From the NCBI RefSeq assembly GCF_000425125.1, contig NZ_KE384307.1, positions 346,508 to 410,507 of the forward strand: a stretch of DNA of 64,000 nt, written 5' to 3'. The notes beneath the pieces are model-generated. The model was not told the origin of the DNA. It made no database searches and saw nothing but the letters and a program-made list of their open reading frames with translations. Shown here piece by piece: positions 45,609 through 55,429 of this stretch (the first letter of the stretch is position 1; every line of letters begins with the position of its first letter). Origin of the DNA: Paenibacillus taiwanensis DSM 18679 (GTDB taxonomy: Bacteria > Bacillota > Bacilli > Paenibacillales > Paenibacillaceae). Both the position numbers and the translations under genes were made by a program.

Positions 45609-47879
45609 ATGTTTTGTTTATACAGGAGGCTCAACAGAAGTGCTAGGTTGTTAGTCTTAAAGAGGCGGACAATGGTATGTGATGAATGTGGCGCAGTCTC
45701 TATATTCCTCATATTTGTAATTATGGTTGTATTCACACTTATGTCCGTTTTAATTGATTATGCGCGTATTGCTGCATTGGAATGGAGAACCGAAGTGGCC
45801 GCCCAGACGGCTGCTCGTTCAGTGATGTCGGCATACGATCCAGAAGTACAGCAACGCTATGGATTATTTGCTTATGGGCTGACAGATCCTGACCCTATTG
45901 TAGAAGAAGTACTGAATAATCATATTCCACATACTGATGAGGATTCTTTTGCATGGGTTAACATGGAGATTAGCAGTCACAAAACTGAAGTAATACGACC
46001 TATAGGAAGGATAGAACAATTTGAGCACCAAGTACAGGAAGTGATGAAGTACAAGGCTCCAGTCCAGATTGCTTATGAACTGATAGGCAAAATGAAACCT
46101 TTGTCAGGAGCGATGAAGGAAGCTGCACAAGCAACTGAATTGCTGCATAGCGTTAAAAAAGATATTGACGAGCGTAATGCAGCACTTGAACAGGTACTCA
46201 AATTGCAGAAGCAAGCACGAGCTTCTGCAACCAATGCTGAAGTAAAGCAACAACTTACACGGCATAATCAGCTTGAGCTATCTGATATGCCAATTGGTCC
46301 TGTAACGACTGCATCAGACATTGTGTCACAATACAATGACTATTTAAACAGGCTCGCTGACAATACGATTAATGAGAAGACGGGGCACATGAAGCACCAA
46401 CTAGTAATTAATAAATTTGAAATAGACACACGCAAGCTAGCTCAACTTTTTGAAAGAAAGGTGAGTGCTGCGAATCAACAGCAGATGGAAAGTCTGCAAG
46501 AAGCTAAACATACTTTGAATAGAGCACAGAATAACAATGATGTAATCAAGGACAGAATTCGTCAAATAAGGGCTACTAGTCAAGGGCAGGGATATGATCA
46601 AGTACAGCAATCCTCCATAGGGCTATCAGTTAGTAATGAGGAGGAGAAAGCAGTTGTTCGTAAATTTAAAGAATCAATAGATTCACTTGTTGTGGCAGAT
46701 GACTTTTTTGTCCAGTATGAAATGGAGTTGCAAGCACAGGCACAACAGTTTGCTTCTATAGCTCAAGAGATTAATCGATTTCAGAATCTTGTAAATTTAA
46801 TGCCCGAGGCGGGATCAAAGGCTGACTTGCAGAACTTTGTATATAACATATGGAATCTTTGGGGAGTGTATGAACAAGACTACATCCGCAGTTCAGGTAA
46901 TTTGATCCTAGTTAAGGAGAAGGAAATACGAGAGATAACGGGTAGTGACGCTCAGCGTCGCAGTTTAGACAAAGAGACAAAGCAGGAGTTAGGCAAGGTG
47001 TCCAATATGCTTAGCTCATTAAGGAAGATAAATGCCCAACTTAAAGAACATCAAGCTGTATTTGATGACGTAAAGCTGAAGGCTGAACAGGTTAGATTAT
47101 ACAACAAGAGGGAATATCAAGCTGATCTGAAAGTTAGTGGTGTAGAAAGTGATCCTACTAAGCAAGCTGCTGATTCTATGAACGGTATGACTGCCTTGTA
47201 TAATAACTTAGGGAGTATGGTCGGCGGAGCAAGGGATCGTTTATTCCGTAATGAGTATGCCTATTTATATTTTACAAGCTATGATCCTATTAAGTTAAAG
47301 TCTTTGTTTCAGGATAGTGATCCGTCACATGAATTGCTGCAATCGTTAAGTATTTATAATCAGGAATTAGAATATGTGATGTACGGCTGGGCAGATCCTG
47401 CTGCAAACTTAGCCGCAGCTTATGGCGAAATTTTTTCGCTACGAGTGGCCGTTCGTACAATGGAAGGAATCGTTCAGTCGGCTCATATGATTAACCCTAT
47501 GGTGATTCTAGCGTCAGCTGTACTATACGGTGTAAGGATGGCGCTCCAAGACATGATAGTACTATTGACTAAGAATGAAGTTCCTCTATCTGCATATGCA
47601 CCAATGGTAACTTTGTCCTATAGTGATTTTTTACGGTTATTTATGATGCTGCATGGAGATAAAGAGCAAATGTCGATACGTATGCTTGCTCTTATACATA
47701 ACCATACAGGCGTGGATCCTAGTGTGAGGGGCACATATGGCCAAACGGAATTAAAGACACGGATGAAACTATGGTTTCTTCCAGGTGTTATCAAACTTCT
47801 TGGTGAATCTGGTTTAGTAGGAGGGCAAATTACAGATGGATATTATGAAACGAGTCGTCGTTCTGTATTTTCCTACTAG
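45609..47879 (+). CDS. Large Tad-operon surface protein (TadG-like N-terminus, coiled coil)
   Basis: A 756-residue protein. After a basic N-terminus comes ECGAVSIFLIFVIMVVFTLMSVLIDYARI (given in part: ~26-45 is the membrane helix), as in TadE/TadG-like proteins. Then come long heptad-rich helical regions (~110-220, ~290-360, ~440-520) and a C-terminal part with hydrophobic segments (~625-690). It resembles DUF5702-type proteins of Firmicute Tad operons. It is probably a membrane-anchored, outward-facing stalk. The exact role is unknown. Confidence 0.78.
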   Translation: MFCLYRRLNRSARLLVLKRRTMVCDECGAVSIFLIFVIMVVFTLMSVLIDYARIAALEWRTEVAAQTAARSVMSAYDPEVQQRYGLFAYGLTDPDPIVEEVLNNHIPHTDEDSFAWVNMEISSHKTEVIRPIGRIEQFEHQVQEVMKYKAPVQIAYELIGKMKPLSGAMKEAAQATELLHSVKKDIDERNAALEQVLKLQKQARASATNAEVKQQLTRHNQLELSDMPIGPVTTASDIVSQYNDYLNRLADNTINEKTGHMKHQLVINKFEIDTRKLAQLFERKVSAANQQQMESLQEAKHTLNRAQNNNDVIKDRIRQIRATSQGQGYDQVQQSSIGLSVSNEEEKAVVRKFKESIDSLVVADDFFVQYEMELQAQAQQFASIAQEINRFQNLVNLMPEAGSKADLQNFVYNIWNLWGVYEQDYIRSSGNLILVKEKEIREITGSDAQRRSLDKETKQELGKVSNMLSSLRKINAQLKEHQAVFDDVKLKAEQVRLYNKREYQADLKVSGVESDPTKQAADSMNGMTALYNNLGSMVGGARDRLFRNEYAYLYFTSYDPIKLKSLFQDSDPSHELLQSLSIYNQELEYVMYGWADPAANLAAAYGEIFSLRVAVRTMEGIVQSAHMINPMVILASAVLYGVRMALQDMIVLLTKNEVPLSAYAPMVTLSYSDFLRLFMMLHGDKEQMSIRMLALIHNHTGVDPSVRGTYGQTELKTRMKLWFLPGVIKLLGESGLVGGQITDGYYETSRRSVFSY

Positions 47880-48846
47880 ATTAAGTAAGCCATACCACAC
47901 TTTTGTATCAAATTGGGGGAGATCAGAAGGTGGAATCATTCTGGAAGCGGCCATATTGTTGCCGATGGTACTTCTGCTCTTTTTGTTTTTAATTTATATG
48001 ATACAGGCGGCACTGATAGCAAGTGCTTTACAGTCAAGTGCTACAAATTCAGTAAAAATGGTCGCTGCCCACATGTATCCTGTCGCATTAGCCCTACAGA
48101 ATGTTGAATCTAGCAGTGCAGGTTCTCAAATTAAGAAGTTTTCTCGTCCTCCAGCGATGGCGATTCGCTTAACAGTTAATGAATTTGGCCACAAATTTGG
48201 GCGCGTTCTTCCACAACCTGCTGGAACATGGGTGGAAGATAAGGCGAAGTGGGCAGGCCTATATGCTGAATCATTAGGGGAGCAGGCACAGGCTGTCGTT
48301 GGACAAGCTTTGTTTCAACCGTTGTTAGCACGTTACGGCGTTCAAGGTGTATTAACGTCAAGTCGTATTCGTGTAACACATTTAAAGCTGCCCGACCTCA
48401 AGGAGAAGCAAGAGCCTTATATTGCACTTGAGCTTGAGTATGATTTGCCGATGCGTGTACCTCTATTAATGAAAACAGTGACGTTGAGAGCGCGAGCGGC
48501 AGAGCGTGTCTGGATCGGGGACAGCCCATTAGCAGGTTCTGGCACGACTCCTACGCAGAATGATAAACCAGTACCCCAAATCATTAAGTTGGAGCCTAAT
48601 CCACTCAAACCGTGGGGAATGGCAAGGCTAACTGCCAAAGCAGCGCCACATGAACGAATTAAGCTTATGGTGTACTACAAAAGTGGGGAGAGCGTAGCTA
48701 AGGGACTTGAATGGAAGCATGCGGATGCTGAGGGGAATGTATCTTGGGAGTGGAACGTGTCGGGGCATACTTCTGCAGGGATTTGGCGCTTACAGGTTAT
48801 AACAGAAAATGGTATGTCGGCGGATATGAATTTTCAAGTGAAATAG
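47836..48846 (+). CDS. TadE/TadG-like pseudopilin with extracellular domain
   Basis: A 336-residue protein that overlaps the previous gene by 44 bases. The prepilin-like segment is SEGGIILEAAILLPMVLLLF (~30-49), with Glu following the glycine pair. The outer part ends in a beta-rich domain (~235-336: KPWGMARLTAKAAPHERIKL, YKSGESVAKG, SAGIWRLQVITENG) that looks Ig-like. ATG 47836 has AGGAGG 11 bases upstream; ATG 47845 is an alternative. Confidence 0.8.
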   Translation: MDIMKRVVVLYFPTRLSKPYHTFVSNWGRSEGGIILEAAILLPMVLLLFLFLIYMIQAALIASALQSSATNSVKMVAAHMYPVALALQNVESSSAGSQIKKFSRPPAMAIRLTVNEFGHKFGRVLPQPAGTWVEDKAKWAGLYAESLGEQAQAVVGQALFQPLLARYGVQGVLTSSRIRVTHLKLPDLKEKQEPYIALELEYDLPMRVPLLMKTVTLRARAAERVWIGDSPLAGSGTTPTQNDKPVPQIIKLEPNPLKPWGMARLTAKAAPHERIKLMVYYKSGESVAKGLEWKHADAEGNVSWEWNVSGHTSAGIWRLQVITENGMSADMNFQVK

Positions 48847-48881
48847 TTAGCTCTGATAGACTGATTAGACATTGGAGGAGG

Positions 48882-49397
48882 ATGTCTTTATTGCAATTGG
48901 CTGAGGGTGCAGCCGCCGTTTTGCTGATTGCGGCTGGCGTTGCGGATATACGGACTCGTAAAATACCTAACAAGCTTAATTTACTCGCAGTTGTAACAGC
49001 ATTGTTGTATTACACTGTTGTTGATGGAATGAACGGAATCGTAACTAGTGGATTCGGAATTCTAAGCGGCTTCGGACTATTGTTATTGTTGTACCTAGCA
49101 AAAGCAGTAGGTGCTGGCGATGTAAAGTTTTTTGCTGCGCTTGGTGCATGGACGGGCAGTCACTTTGTGTGGAACACATTTTGTTATTCCATCTTATATG
49201 GTGGCGTCATTGCTTTAATGTATTTGTTATATCATTACCGATCATGGGGGAGACGATTTATCCTGATGGTGCTGTTGGTTATAGGAATGAAATCCTATGA
49301 TATGCTTCGAGAGACCGTTCTTCGACCGTCTACTTTCCCATTTATGCTGGCAGTGATCCCGGCTGCACTGACTGTACATTTTTTAGGCACTGGATGA
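48882..49397 (+). CDS. Prepilin peptidase (TadV/CpaA, A24 family)
   Basis: Membrane aspartyl protease of 171 residues that cleaves the Flp prepilin leaders. The two catalytic aspartates are in GVADIRTRKIPN (~23) and the GxGD motif KAVGAGDVKFFAALG (~81). About six hydrophobic segments are visible. GGAGGAGG abuts ATG 48882, while TTG 48891 has ideal 9-base spacing and may be the true start. It lies 35 bases after the pseudopilin gene. Confidence 0.9.
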   Translation: MSLLQLAEGAAAVLLIAAGVADIRTRKIPNKLNLLAVVTALLYYTVVDGMNGIVTSGFGILSGFGLLLLLYLAKAVGAGDVKFFAALGAWTGSHFVWNTFCYSILYGGVIALMYLLYHYRSWGRRFILMVLLVIGMKSYDMLRETVLRPSTFPFMLAVIPAALTVHFLGTG

Positions 49398-49458
49398 CGA
49401 CCAAGGGTTACGTTTTATAACATTTAAGAAGAATACACTTGTTAAAAAGGAGTGAGAC

Positions 49459-51297
49459 ATGTCAACGACATATGGGTATCATGCAGACTTTATAAAGGAT
49501 GGTACTGTGTGCATGAAGCTGTTGAGAGATCCGCCAGTTAAGTCAGAAGAACTGGATGTCCATCCCATAAAGATGATGCGTCAGTGTTCTATTCCTCATT
49601 TGCTAGCATTGGATGTTCGAGAGATCGATTATAATGTGCAACTGATTTATGATATTAGCGGCAAGAAGATGCTACAGCAGCAGCTTCGGAGTGAATCCAT
49701 TTCCGAACTGCAATATTATGAGTTTTTGTTGCAATTATTGGGTATCGTGGAGGAGTGTAGAACGTATTTACTGCATCCAAACCAACTGCTTCTGCACGAG
49801 CAATTTATGTTCATAGAAGGCGGATTATCGCATGGTAGATTGTATATCCCGTATATTCCTGTGCAGGAGGCGATACATGAACATGCAGCTTTGCATGGTA
49901 TTCAACATTTAGCTGTTCAATTATCCGGTAACGTTCAATCATGGAGTGGTGATAGCTTTCAACGTGTCATTCGTATGCTGAACGACGGCAGCTACTCCCT
50001 ATCCCAAGTTCGTCGCTTTTTACAAGCCAATCTCTCCCCAACAATTCAAGATTCAACGTATATTCATAATAATAAGGAACAGTTTGCTCACTCTGAAATG
50101 TCTATACCTCTCCAACGGCAGCATGTCAATACGCATAACAAAGATCTGTTAAACGTAGAGTCTCGACGACATCTCAGCAATGCAGAGCATCTATCAGTAT
50201 CAGTACATGAAGCTACTCCAGTTCACTTAAGGAGCGGTTGGCAGCATAGGTTTTCAGGGCACGAGCAATTTGCGGAAAATACAATCGCTGAGCATGAGAC
50301 GGATGAGGGTAGTTATGGATTTGGTGGACGGGAAAAGGAAGAAAATAGTGTATGGAATATGCAAGCGGGGATCACTGACTATGAGGATAGCGTTCAGATG
50401 GCGAGCAGGGTGCCGAAGAGAGCAGGCATTATCGGTGCTGCCATTTCAATTATTATTGTGACGGCAGGCTGGGGATTAGGCTATCTAAGACGGAACGATA
50501 ATTTAGGTTTGATACTAAGTTGTGGTACGACTTTAATTGGCGTATGGCTAGGTTGGGCATGGAAGAAAGGGTGGATTTTTTCCCTGTTCTCACACTTGCG
50601 CGATCAAGCACGGTTACAGCGTTCAGATCAAACGGACTCGGGGCGGGTGGAATTACCTGACTTCGCCTCGGTTGAGCTGACATCTCAATTGCGTGACAGA
50701 TTAATAGAGCCGCATCAGATGCAGCAGAAGGAAATAGAGCCGATTTATAAAGAGACTTCTGCCAATACGTCTGGCATGCATTATGACCAACTTCCATTTC
50801 AGACAACAATGCTAGAAATGTCACAGCCAGACGCAACGGTGATGTTAAGTGATATGGTGTACGCAGAGCAAGGACATCAAGGTGGGATGCGTGTAATAAT
50901 AGAACGGCTTGGCGACGACAATAAGACTGTAATTGATTCCATCGAAGCTAATGAGTGGCCCTTTGTTATAGGTCGAGCTGATCAAGGTGTACAGTATTAC
51001 ATTCCGCAGAGGGGGATTTCTAAGCTGCATTGTGAGTTAATAAGTGAGGAGACGCATATTAGCATTAAAGACTTGGGTTCTAAGAATGGAACTGAACTTC
51101 ATGATGAACTATTAATCCCCTATAAGTCTTATTTGATTCAGAACGGTGATAGTTTTAAATTAGGTGCTACAGTGCTAAGGATGGTTATAAGAGAGAGTGA
51201 CGCCACAAGTAGGTATGTGAATGGTAAGTTGGTGGGAGATACAAGGTGTGAGCAAAATGAGAGCAAAAATGCAAGCAAACTGCTAACGAAGATGTAA
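49459..51297 (+). CDS. FHA-domain membrane protein of the Tad operon (DUF6382-type N-terminus)
   Basis: A 612-residue protein. Residues 1-~200 resemble the DUF6382 region found in Firmicute FHA proteins, then a polar His/Glu/Ser-rich linker (~200-320), two membrane helices (~324-343 and ~349-366), another linker and a C-terminal FHA domain (~500-590: WPFVIGRADQGVQYYI, RGISKLHCELISEE, IKDLGSKNGTELHDE). FHA domains bind phosphothreonine, so phosphorylation may control the pilus machine. AAAAGGAG precedes the ATG. It is the last gene of the operon. Confidence 0.87.
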   Translation: MSTTYGYHADFIKDGTVCMKLLRDPPVKSEELDVHPIKMMRQCSIPHLLALDVREIDYNVQLIYDISGKKMLQQQLRSESISELQYYEFLLQLLGIVEECRTYLLHPNQLLLHEQFMFIEGGLSHGRLYIPYIPVQEAIHEHAALHGIQHLAVQLSGNVQSWSGDSFQRVIRMLNDGSYSLSQVRRFLQANLSPTIQDSTYIHNNKEQFAHSEMSIPLQRQHVNTHNKDLLNVESRRHLSNAEHLSVSVHEATPVHLRSGWQHRFSGHEQFAENTIAEHETDEGSYGFGGREKEENSVWNMQAGITDYEDSVQMASRVPKRAGIIGAAISIIIVTAGWGLGYLRRNDNLGLILSCGTTLIGVWLGWAWKKGWIFSLFSHLRDQARLQRSDQTDSGRVELPDFASVELTSQLRDRLIEPHQMQQKEIEPIYKETSANTSGMHYDQLPFQTTMLEMSQPDATVMLSDMVYAEQGHQGGMRVIIERLGDDNKTVIDSIEANEWPFVIGRADQGVQYYIPQRGISKLHCELISEETHISIKDLGSKNGTELHDELLIPYKSYLIQNGDSFKLGATVLRMVIRESDATSRYVNGKLVGDTRCEQNESKNASKLLTKM

Positions 51298-51307
51298 GCA
51301 AAGTTGT

Positions 51308-51352
51308 AAGGGCTATTTCGTCAGGCGGGATGCTGTTGACGGAATAGCCCTT
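51308..51352. terminator. Terminator between the Tad operon and the convergent epimerase
   Basis: AAGGGCTATTTCGTCA-like arms (51308-51322 and 51337-51352) pair over 15 bp with one wobble/bulge. T tracts are weak on both sides. Confidence 0.65.
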
Positions 51353-51359
51353 ATAACTT

Positions 51360-52274
51360 CTAGCTGTATAATGCGGATTGTCTCAGTGCCCGAAGGGCAC
51401 GCTCTACGGAACCATATTGAAATGTGAATCCATGCTCCAATGCTTTAGAGGGGTATACGCGTTGACCCTCAAGCAGGAGTGATGACATTTCGCCTAACAA
51501 CAAGCGCAGTGACCAAGCAGGAAGAGGCAGCCAGTAAGGGCGATTGTATACGTTGGCTATTGCCCGTCCAAATTCTTCATTAGTCACTGATTCGGGAGCG
51601 GAAGCGTTCACAACACCGCTCAAACTCGAATCTTTTACGACAAAATCAATTAGCTGCACGAGATCATCAATATGTATCCACGAGAAAGGCTGCTTCCCGC
51701 TGCCTATGCTTCCCCCTACACCTAATTTAAAGGGAAGTAGCATTTTGGGATAAGCGCCATCGTCGGTTGAGAGGACGGGGGCAATTCGTAACTTAACCGT
51801 TCGCTTGGCAGGGATGGAATCCGCACTGGCCTCCCATTGGCGAACGACATCTGCCAGAAAGTCATCTCCGTCAGGTGGACTAGTCTCGTCAAAAACACCA
51901 GTTAAGGAGGAACCGTAGACGGATGATCCAGAGGCGCTAATAAATAAAGGAAGCGGGGTGCCTAATGATTGTACCCATTCGTTAAGCCGTCTTGCAGGCA
52001 TAATTCGTGAAGCAACAATTCTATTCTTGGCAGATTCGGTCCATCGTTGATTAATAGTCTCACCCGCCAGGTTGACTGCTACATCTATGTTCTGGCATGA
52101 CGTGGACTTTTTTAAGTCAGCCCAGCGCAGAAAAGAGGGCTGCTTACCTTGAAAGCTGCGGCGGGGGGCGGAGTGGGACCTGGTGATGATGACAACCTCA
52201 TGTCCTTCATTAAGCCACCATTCAGCCAAAGCGTGTCCTACTAAGCCCGTGCCGCCAGTGATTAACATTTTCAT
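51360..52274 (-). CDS. TIGR01777-family SDR epimerase-like protein
   Basis: Extended short-chain dehydrogenase-like protein (B. subtilis YfhF type), 304 residues. Nucleotide-binding MLITGGTGLVGHALAEWWL (~3-21), NLAGETINQRW (~68-78) and FISASGSSVYG (~110-120) are present; the C-terminal DUF1731 region has LPLPAWSLRLLLGEMSSLLL (~248-267). The reaction is not established. AGGAGG lies 6 bases before the ATG. Confidence 0.93.
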   Translation of the reverse strand: MKMLITGGTGLVGHALAEWWLNEGHEVVIITRSHSAPRRSFQGKQPSFLRWADLKKSTSCQNIDVAVNLAGETINQRWTESAKNRIVASRIMPARRLNEWVQSLGTPLPLFISASGSSVYGSSLTGVFDETSPPDGDDFLADVVRQWEASADSIPAKRTVKLRIAPVLSTDDGAYPKMLLPFKLGVGGSIGSGKQPFSWIHIDDLVQLIDFVVKDSSLSGVVNASAPESVTNEEFGRAIANVYNRPYWLPLPAWSLRLLLGEMSSLLLEGQRVYPSKALEHGFTFQYGSVERALRALRQSALYS

Positions 52275-52459
52275 ACCATTCCTCCTCCCTTGCTACTCAA
52301 CCCCAAAACATTTCCTAGTTGATCTGATTGTGCTCGTGTAGACTAGAAATTTGAAAATGCTATGCAGCAGGTCAAAATGTGCTTGTCGTGAGAGGTTAAC
52401 GCCTTCATTTACTGCGGCTCAGCTATATGAGCGGTACATCAAAAAAAATGAAAAGACAA

Positions 52460-52927
52460 TCATTTTAATAAGTGTTCAAATCGGGAATAATCTATCTGGT
52501 GACGCTTTAAGTTTTTGACGAGAAAGGAATAATCCCGCCGTGGGGTCGCTTTAATGTAACCTTCGATACAATGATCACGTGTGACTTCGGTTGCTCCACT
52601 TTCTACCGCGACCTGTCCGATCTTGGCTGCAATCGTATGCTTGGCAATATCGCGGAACGCTTGGGGAACAGGATCAACGAGCAGCTGTAGGAACTCCCGA
52701 GTATCGTCGGTCCACAAGGGACGACTTTTCTCTACCCAATAATTTTGCCAATCCAGTTTGGACTTGCCATCTTTCATGGGCAACACTTTCATAAACTTGC
52801 GAAACATAAAAAATCCGCCTATTGCCATAAAGCCAATCATCACAAATCCCCAGAAAGCGATTGAATTCATAAACCAATTCGGAGGAGTGGTGCTGGCTAG
52901 TGGCAATAAAATGTGAGCTGTGTACAT
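52460..52927 (-). CDS. DUF2621 (YneK-like) membrane protein
   Basis: A 155-residue protein with two N-terminal hydrophobic segments (~3-14 and ~22-43) and a cytosolic helical domain (WVEKSRPLWTDDTREFLQLL ~64-83; AAKIGQVAVESGATEVTRDH ~100-119). It matches my recollection of the DUF2621 family (YneK). ATG 52927 has GAGGTG 9 bases upstream; a GTG lies 12 bases earlier. The function is unknown. Confidence 0.75.
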   Translation of the reverse strand: MYTAHILLPLASTTPPNWFMNSIAFWGFVMIGFMAIGGFFMFRKFMKVLPMKDGKSKLDWQNYWVEKSRPLWTDDTREFLQLLVDPVPQAFRDIAKHTIAAKIGQVAVESGATEVTRDHCIEGYIKATPRRDYSFLVKNLKRHQIDYSRFEHLLK

Positions 52928-53052
52928 GATAAGGATCACCTCGAGGTCGTTACCTAAATTTACAAGTGTAATTATACGAATTATACCGCATTCCTAGATT
53001 TATTTCGATATTACCTGTAAAATAAGGGACATTAATTGAAGGGAGCTGTACT

Positions 53053-54174
53053 ATGTTAAAGATCGGATCACACGTTTCGTTTTCGGACAAAGGTTTGTTA
53101 AGCGCAGCTACAGAAGCTGCCACCTATGGTTCGAGCTCATTTATGATATATACCGGCGCTCCGCAAAATACGCGTCGTAAGCCTATTGATACGTTATATA
53201 TAGAAGAAGGCAAGGAATTGATGAATAAAAATGGTGTGGATGAAATCGTTGTACACGCACCGTACATTATCAACCTCGGATCATACAAACCGGATACGTT
53301 CGAACTGGCGGTAAATTTCTTGCAAGAAGAAATTCGGCGCACGCATCATATTGGGGTGAGAAACATCGTACTTCACCCAGGCGCTTATACGGACAAGGAT
53401 GCGGAATTTGGCATCAACCGGATCGCAGAGGGATTAAATGAAGTGCTCAGAAATACGAGCGAAACTGACGTTAATATTGCACTGGAGACGATGGCTGGCA
53501 AAGGCACAGAGATAGGCCGGAGTTTCGAGGAACTTGCAGCAATTATAGACAAGGTAGAGTTAAACAATCGTCTGACGGTATGTATGGATACGTGCCATAT
53601 TCATGACGCTGGCTATGATATTGTAAACGATTTGGACGGGGTATTGGAGCAGTTTGATCGGCTAGTAGGCCTTGATCGTATAGCGGTCGTTCACTTAAAT
53701 GACAGTAAAAATCCAGCTGGAGCAAGCAAGGACCGCCATGCACCGGTTGGATCAGGGTGGATCGGGTTTAACGGCATAAACAACGTGGTGCAGCACCAAG
53801 GACTGCAAGGCCGGCCGTTCATTTTGGAGACCCCGTGGATCGGTAAAGATTCGAAAAAGCAGCGCCCGATGTATGAAGCTGAGATTGCACTTCTCCGCGG
53901 TAACGTGAAGGAGCGGTTTGGAGATACGTTTATTGAGGATGTTGAACGTTTGAGCCATTTCTTCGTTAACGAAGGTATAGATCGTCGTGGGTTCATACTA
54001 GATACGTGGAATTTGCTTAAAAATGATGCTAAGGCTAAAAAGGCCGATCCGCGTGAGCCATTGGAGCGTTTGTATGATCAAGTTATGGCAGCGGGATTGT
54101 TGCCTGATCTGGCTGAGGAGCAGGTGAACCAGCGGCTTACAGTATGGCTAGCTGGAACGGACGCTTTAAAGTAA
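53053..54174 (+). CDS. nfo: Endonuclease IV (AP endonuclease) with C-terminal extension
   Basis: Trinuclear-zinc AP endonuclease of base excision repair. Residues 1-~292 form the TIM barrel with metal ligands in [11 protein letters not shown] (~67), VLHPGAY (~106), ALETMAGKG (~143), [12 protein letters not shown] (~178), VHLNDSKN (~215), KDRHAPVG (~230) and ILETP (~257). B. subtilis YqfS is about 297 residues, so the last ~80 residues here (~294-373, helical and charged: [32 protein letters not shown]) are an added domain. AAGGGAG lies 9 bases before the ATG. Confidence 0.95.
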   Translation: MLKIGSHVSFSDKGLLSAATEAATYGSSSFMIYTGAPQNTRRKPIDTLYIEEGKELMNKNGVDEIVVHAPYIINLGSYKPDTFELAVNFLQEEIRRTHHIGVRNIVLHPGAYTDKDAEFGINRIAEGLNEVLRNTSETDVNIALETMAGKGTEIGRSFEELAAIIDKVELNNRLTVCMDTCHIHDAGYDIVNDLDGVLEQFDRLVGLDRIAVVHLNDSKNPAGASKDRHAPVGSGWIGFNGINNVVQHQGLQGRPFILETPWIGKDSKKQRPMYEAEIALLRGNVKERFGDTFIEDVERLSHFFVNEGIDRRGFILDTWNLLKNDAKAKKADPREPLERLYDQVMAAGLLPDLAEEQVNQRLTVWLAGTDALK

Positions 54175-54246
54175 AGCGCACAATTACACAGCAAATCAAC
54201 CGATTTTCAATTTAGTGATGGTTTATAGATAGAGGGAGGGGAGCTT

Positions 54247-55152
54247 ATGACACACCAACACACGATAACCCATAACCGTGCAATCGCGGACAACCTGTCA
54301 GTGCATCGCGCACGGATGCTGATTTCCTGCCCGGATCGTGCGGGCATCGTTGCCACTGTATCTCAATTTTTGTATGAGCATGGTGCTAACATCGTTCAAT
54401 CAGACCAATATACGATGGATCCAGACGGTGGCATGTTCTTTATGCGAATAGAGTTTGATATGGACCATTTGCAGGATCGTCTGCCCCAAGTGAAGCAAGA
54501 TTTTGCTTCCATTGCAGGTGAGTTCCAGATGGAGTGGCGTATCTCTCGTGTAAGCGAGAAGAAGCGTCTTGCCATTTTTGTATCAAAAGAAGATCATTGC
54601 TTGCTAGAACTGATCTGGCAATGGCAGGCGGGTGATTTGGATGCCGACATTGCGATGGTTGTGAGCAACCATAACGATATGCGTGAGTATGTGGAGTCGT
54701 TTGGGATTCCGTATCACTATATTCCAGTTACACCTGATACGAAGCAGGAGGCTGAGCAAAAGCAGCTCGATCTAGTAAACGGTCAGGCAGATGTTATTAT
54801 CTTGGCTCGTTACATGCAGATTATTCCGCCACGCTTCATAGAAAAGTATCAGAATCAGATGATTAACATTCATCATTCGTTTTTGCCGGCATTTGTCGGC
54901 GGTAAACCCTACCATCAAGCCTATGGGCGCGGGGTTAAGCTGATAGGGGCGACTGCACATTATGTGACGGAAGAGTTGGACGGTGGTCCGATTATTGAAC
55001 AGGACGTAGGCCGTGTGACCCATCGGGCAGATGTAAATGAATTAAAGCGGATCGGACGCACGATTGAGCGGGTTGTACTGGCGCGAGCTGTTCATTGGCA
55101 CGTTGAGGATCGCATACTCGTCTATCAGAACAAAACAGTTGTTTTTAATTAG
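54247..55152 (+). CDS. purU: Formyltetrahydrofolate deformylase
   Basis: Hydrolyses 10-formyl-THF to formate and THF, balancing one-carbon pools. The 301 residues have an ACT domain (~20-100: MLISCPDRAGIVATVSQFLY) and a formyltransferase-fold catalytic domain (~105-301). The catalytic Asn-His-Asp are in NIHHSFLPAFVGGKPYHQAY (~217-236) and ELDGGPIIEQDV (~246-257). GGGAGGGGAG lies upstream of ATG 54247; a second ATG (codon 25, MLISCP) is possible. It follows nfo by 72 bases. Confidence 0.95.
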   Translation: MTHQHTITHNRAIADNLSVHRARMLISCPDRAGIVATVSQFLYEHGANIVQSDQYTMDPDGGMFFMRIEFDMDHLQDRLPQVKQDFASIAGEFQMEWRISRVSEKKRLAIFVSKEDHCLLELIWQWQAGDLDADIAMVVSNHNDMREYVESFGIPYHYIPVTPDTKQEAEQKQLDLVNGQADVIILARYMQIIPPRFIEKYQNQMINIHHSFLPAFVGGKPYHQAYGRGVKLIGATAHYVTEELDGGPIIEQDVGRVTHRADVNELKRIGRTIERVVLARAVHWHVEDRILVYQNKTVVFN

Positions 55153-55186
55153 ACGTTATTTAGGTCATAGGTGTGTTTAATAGTAG

Positions 55187-55219
55187 AAGCTGTCCTCTTG
55201 CAAAAGGAGGGCAGCTTTT
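55187..55219 (+). terminator. Terminator of purU
   Basis: AAGCTGTCCTC and GAGGGCAGCTT pair over 11 bp, then TTTT. Confidence 0.85.
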
Positions 55220-55429
55220 ATACGTTAATACGCAATCGTATGATGTGGAATAAAAATACAGGTGTCGTTTACAGATTAGCGTTGTTACGAGTTGAATCAA
55301 GGAGAGCAGACCATTTTACCAAAATAGCTGTCGAAATGTACTGAATGAAAAGCAACTAGCGATATCTATCGTATACTGCTATAGTGAATGATGTGATAGA
55401 TAGGTTATGAACGACGGGTGTGAACTCAT

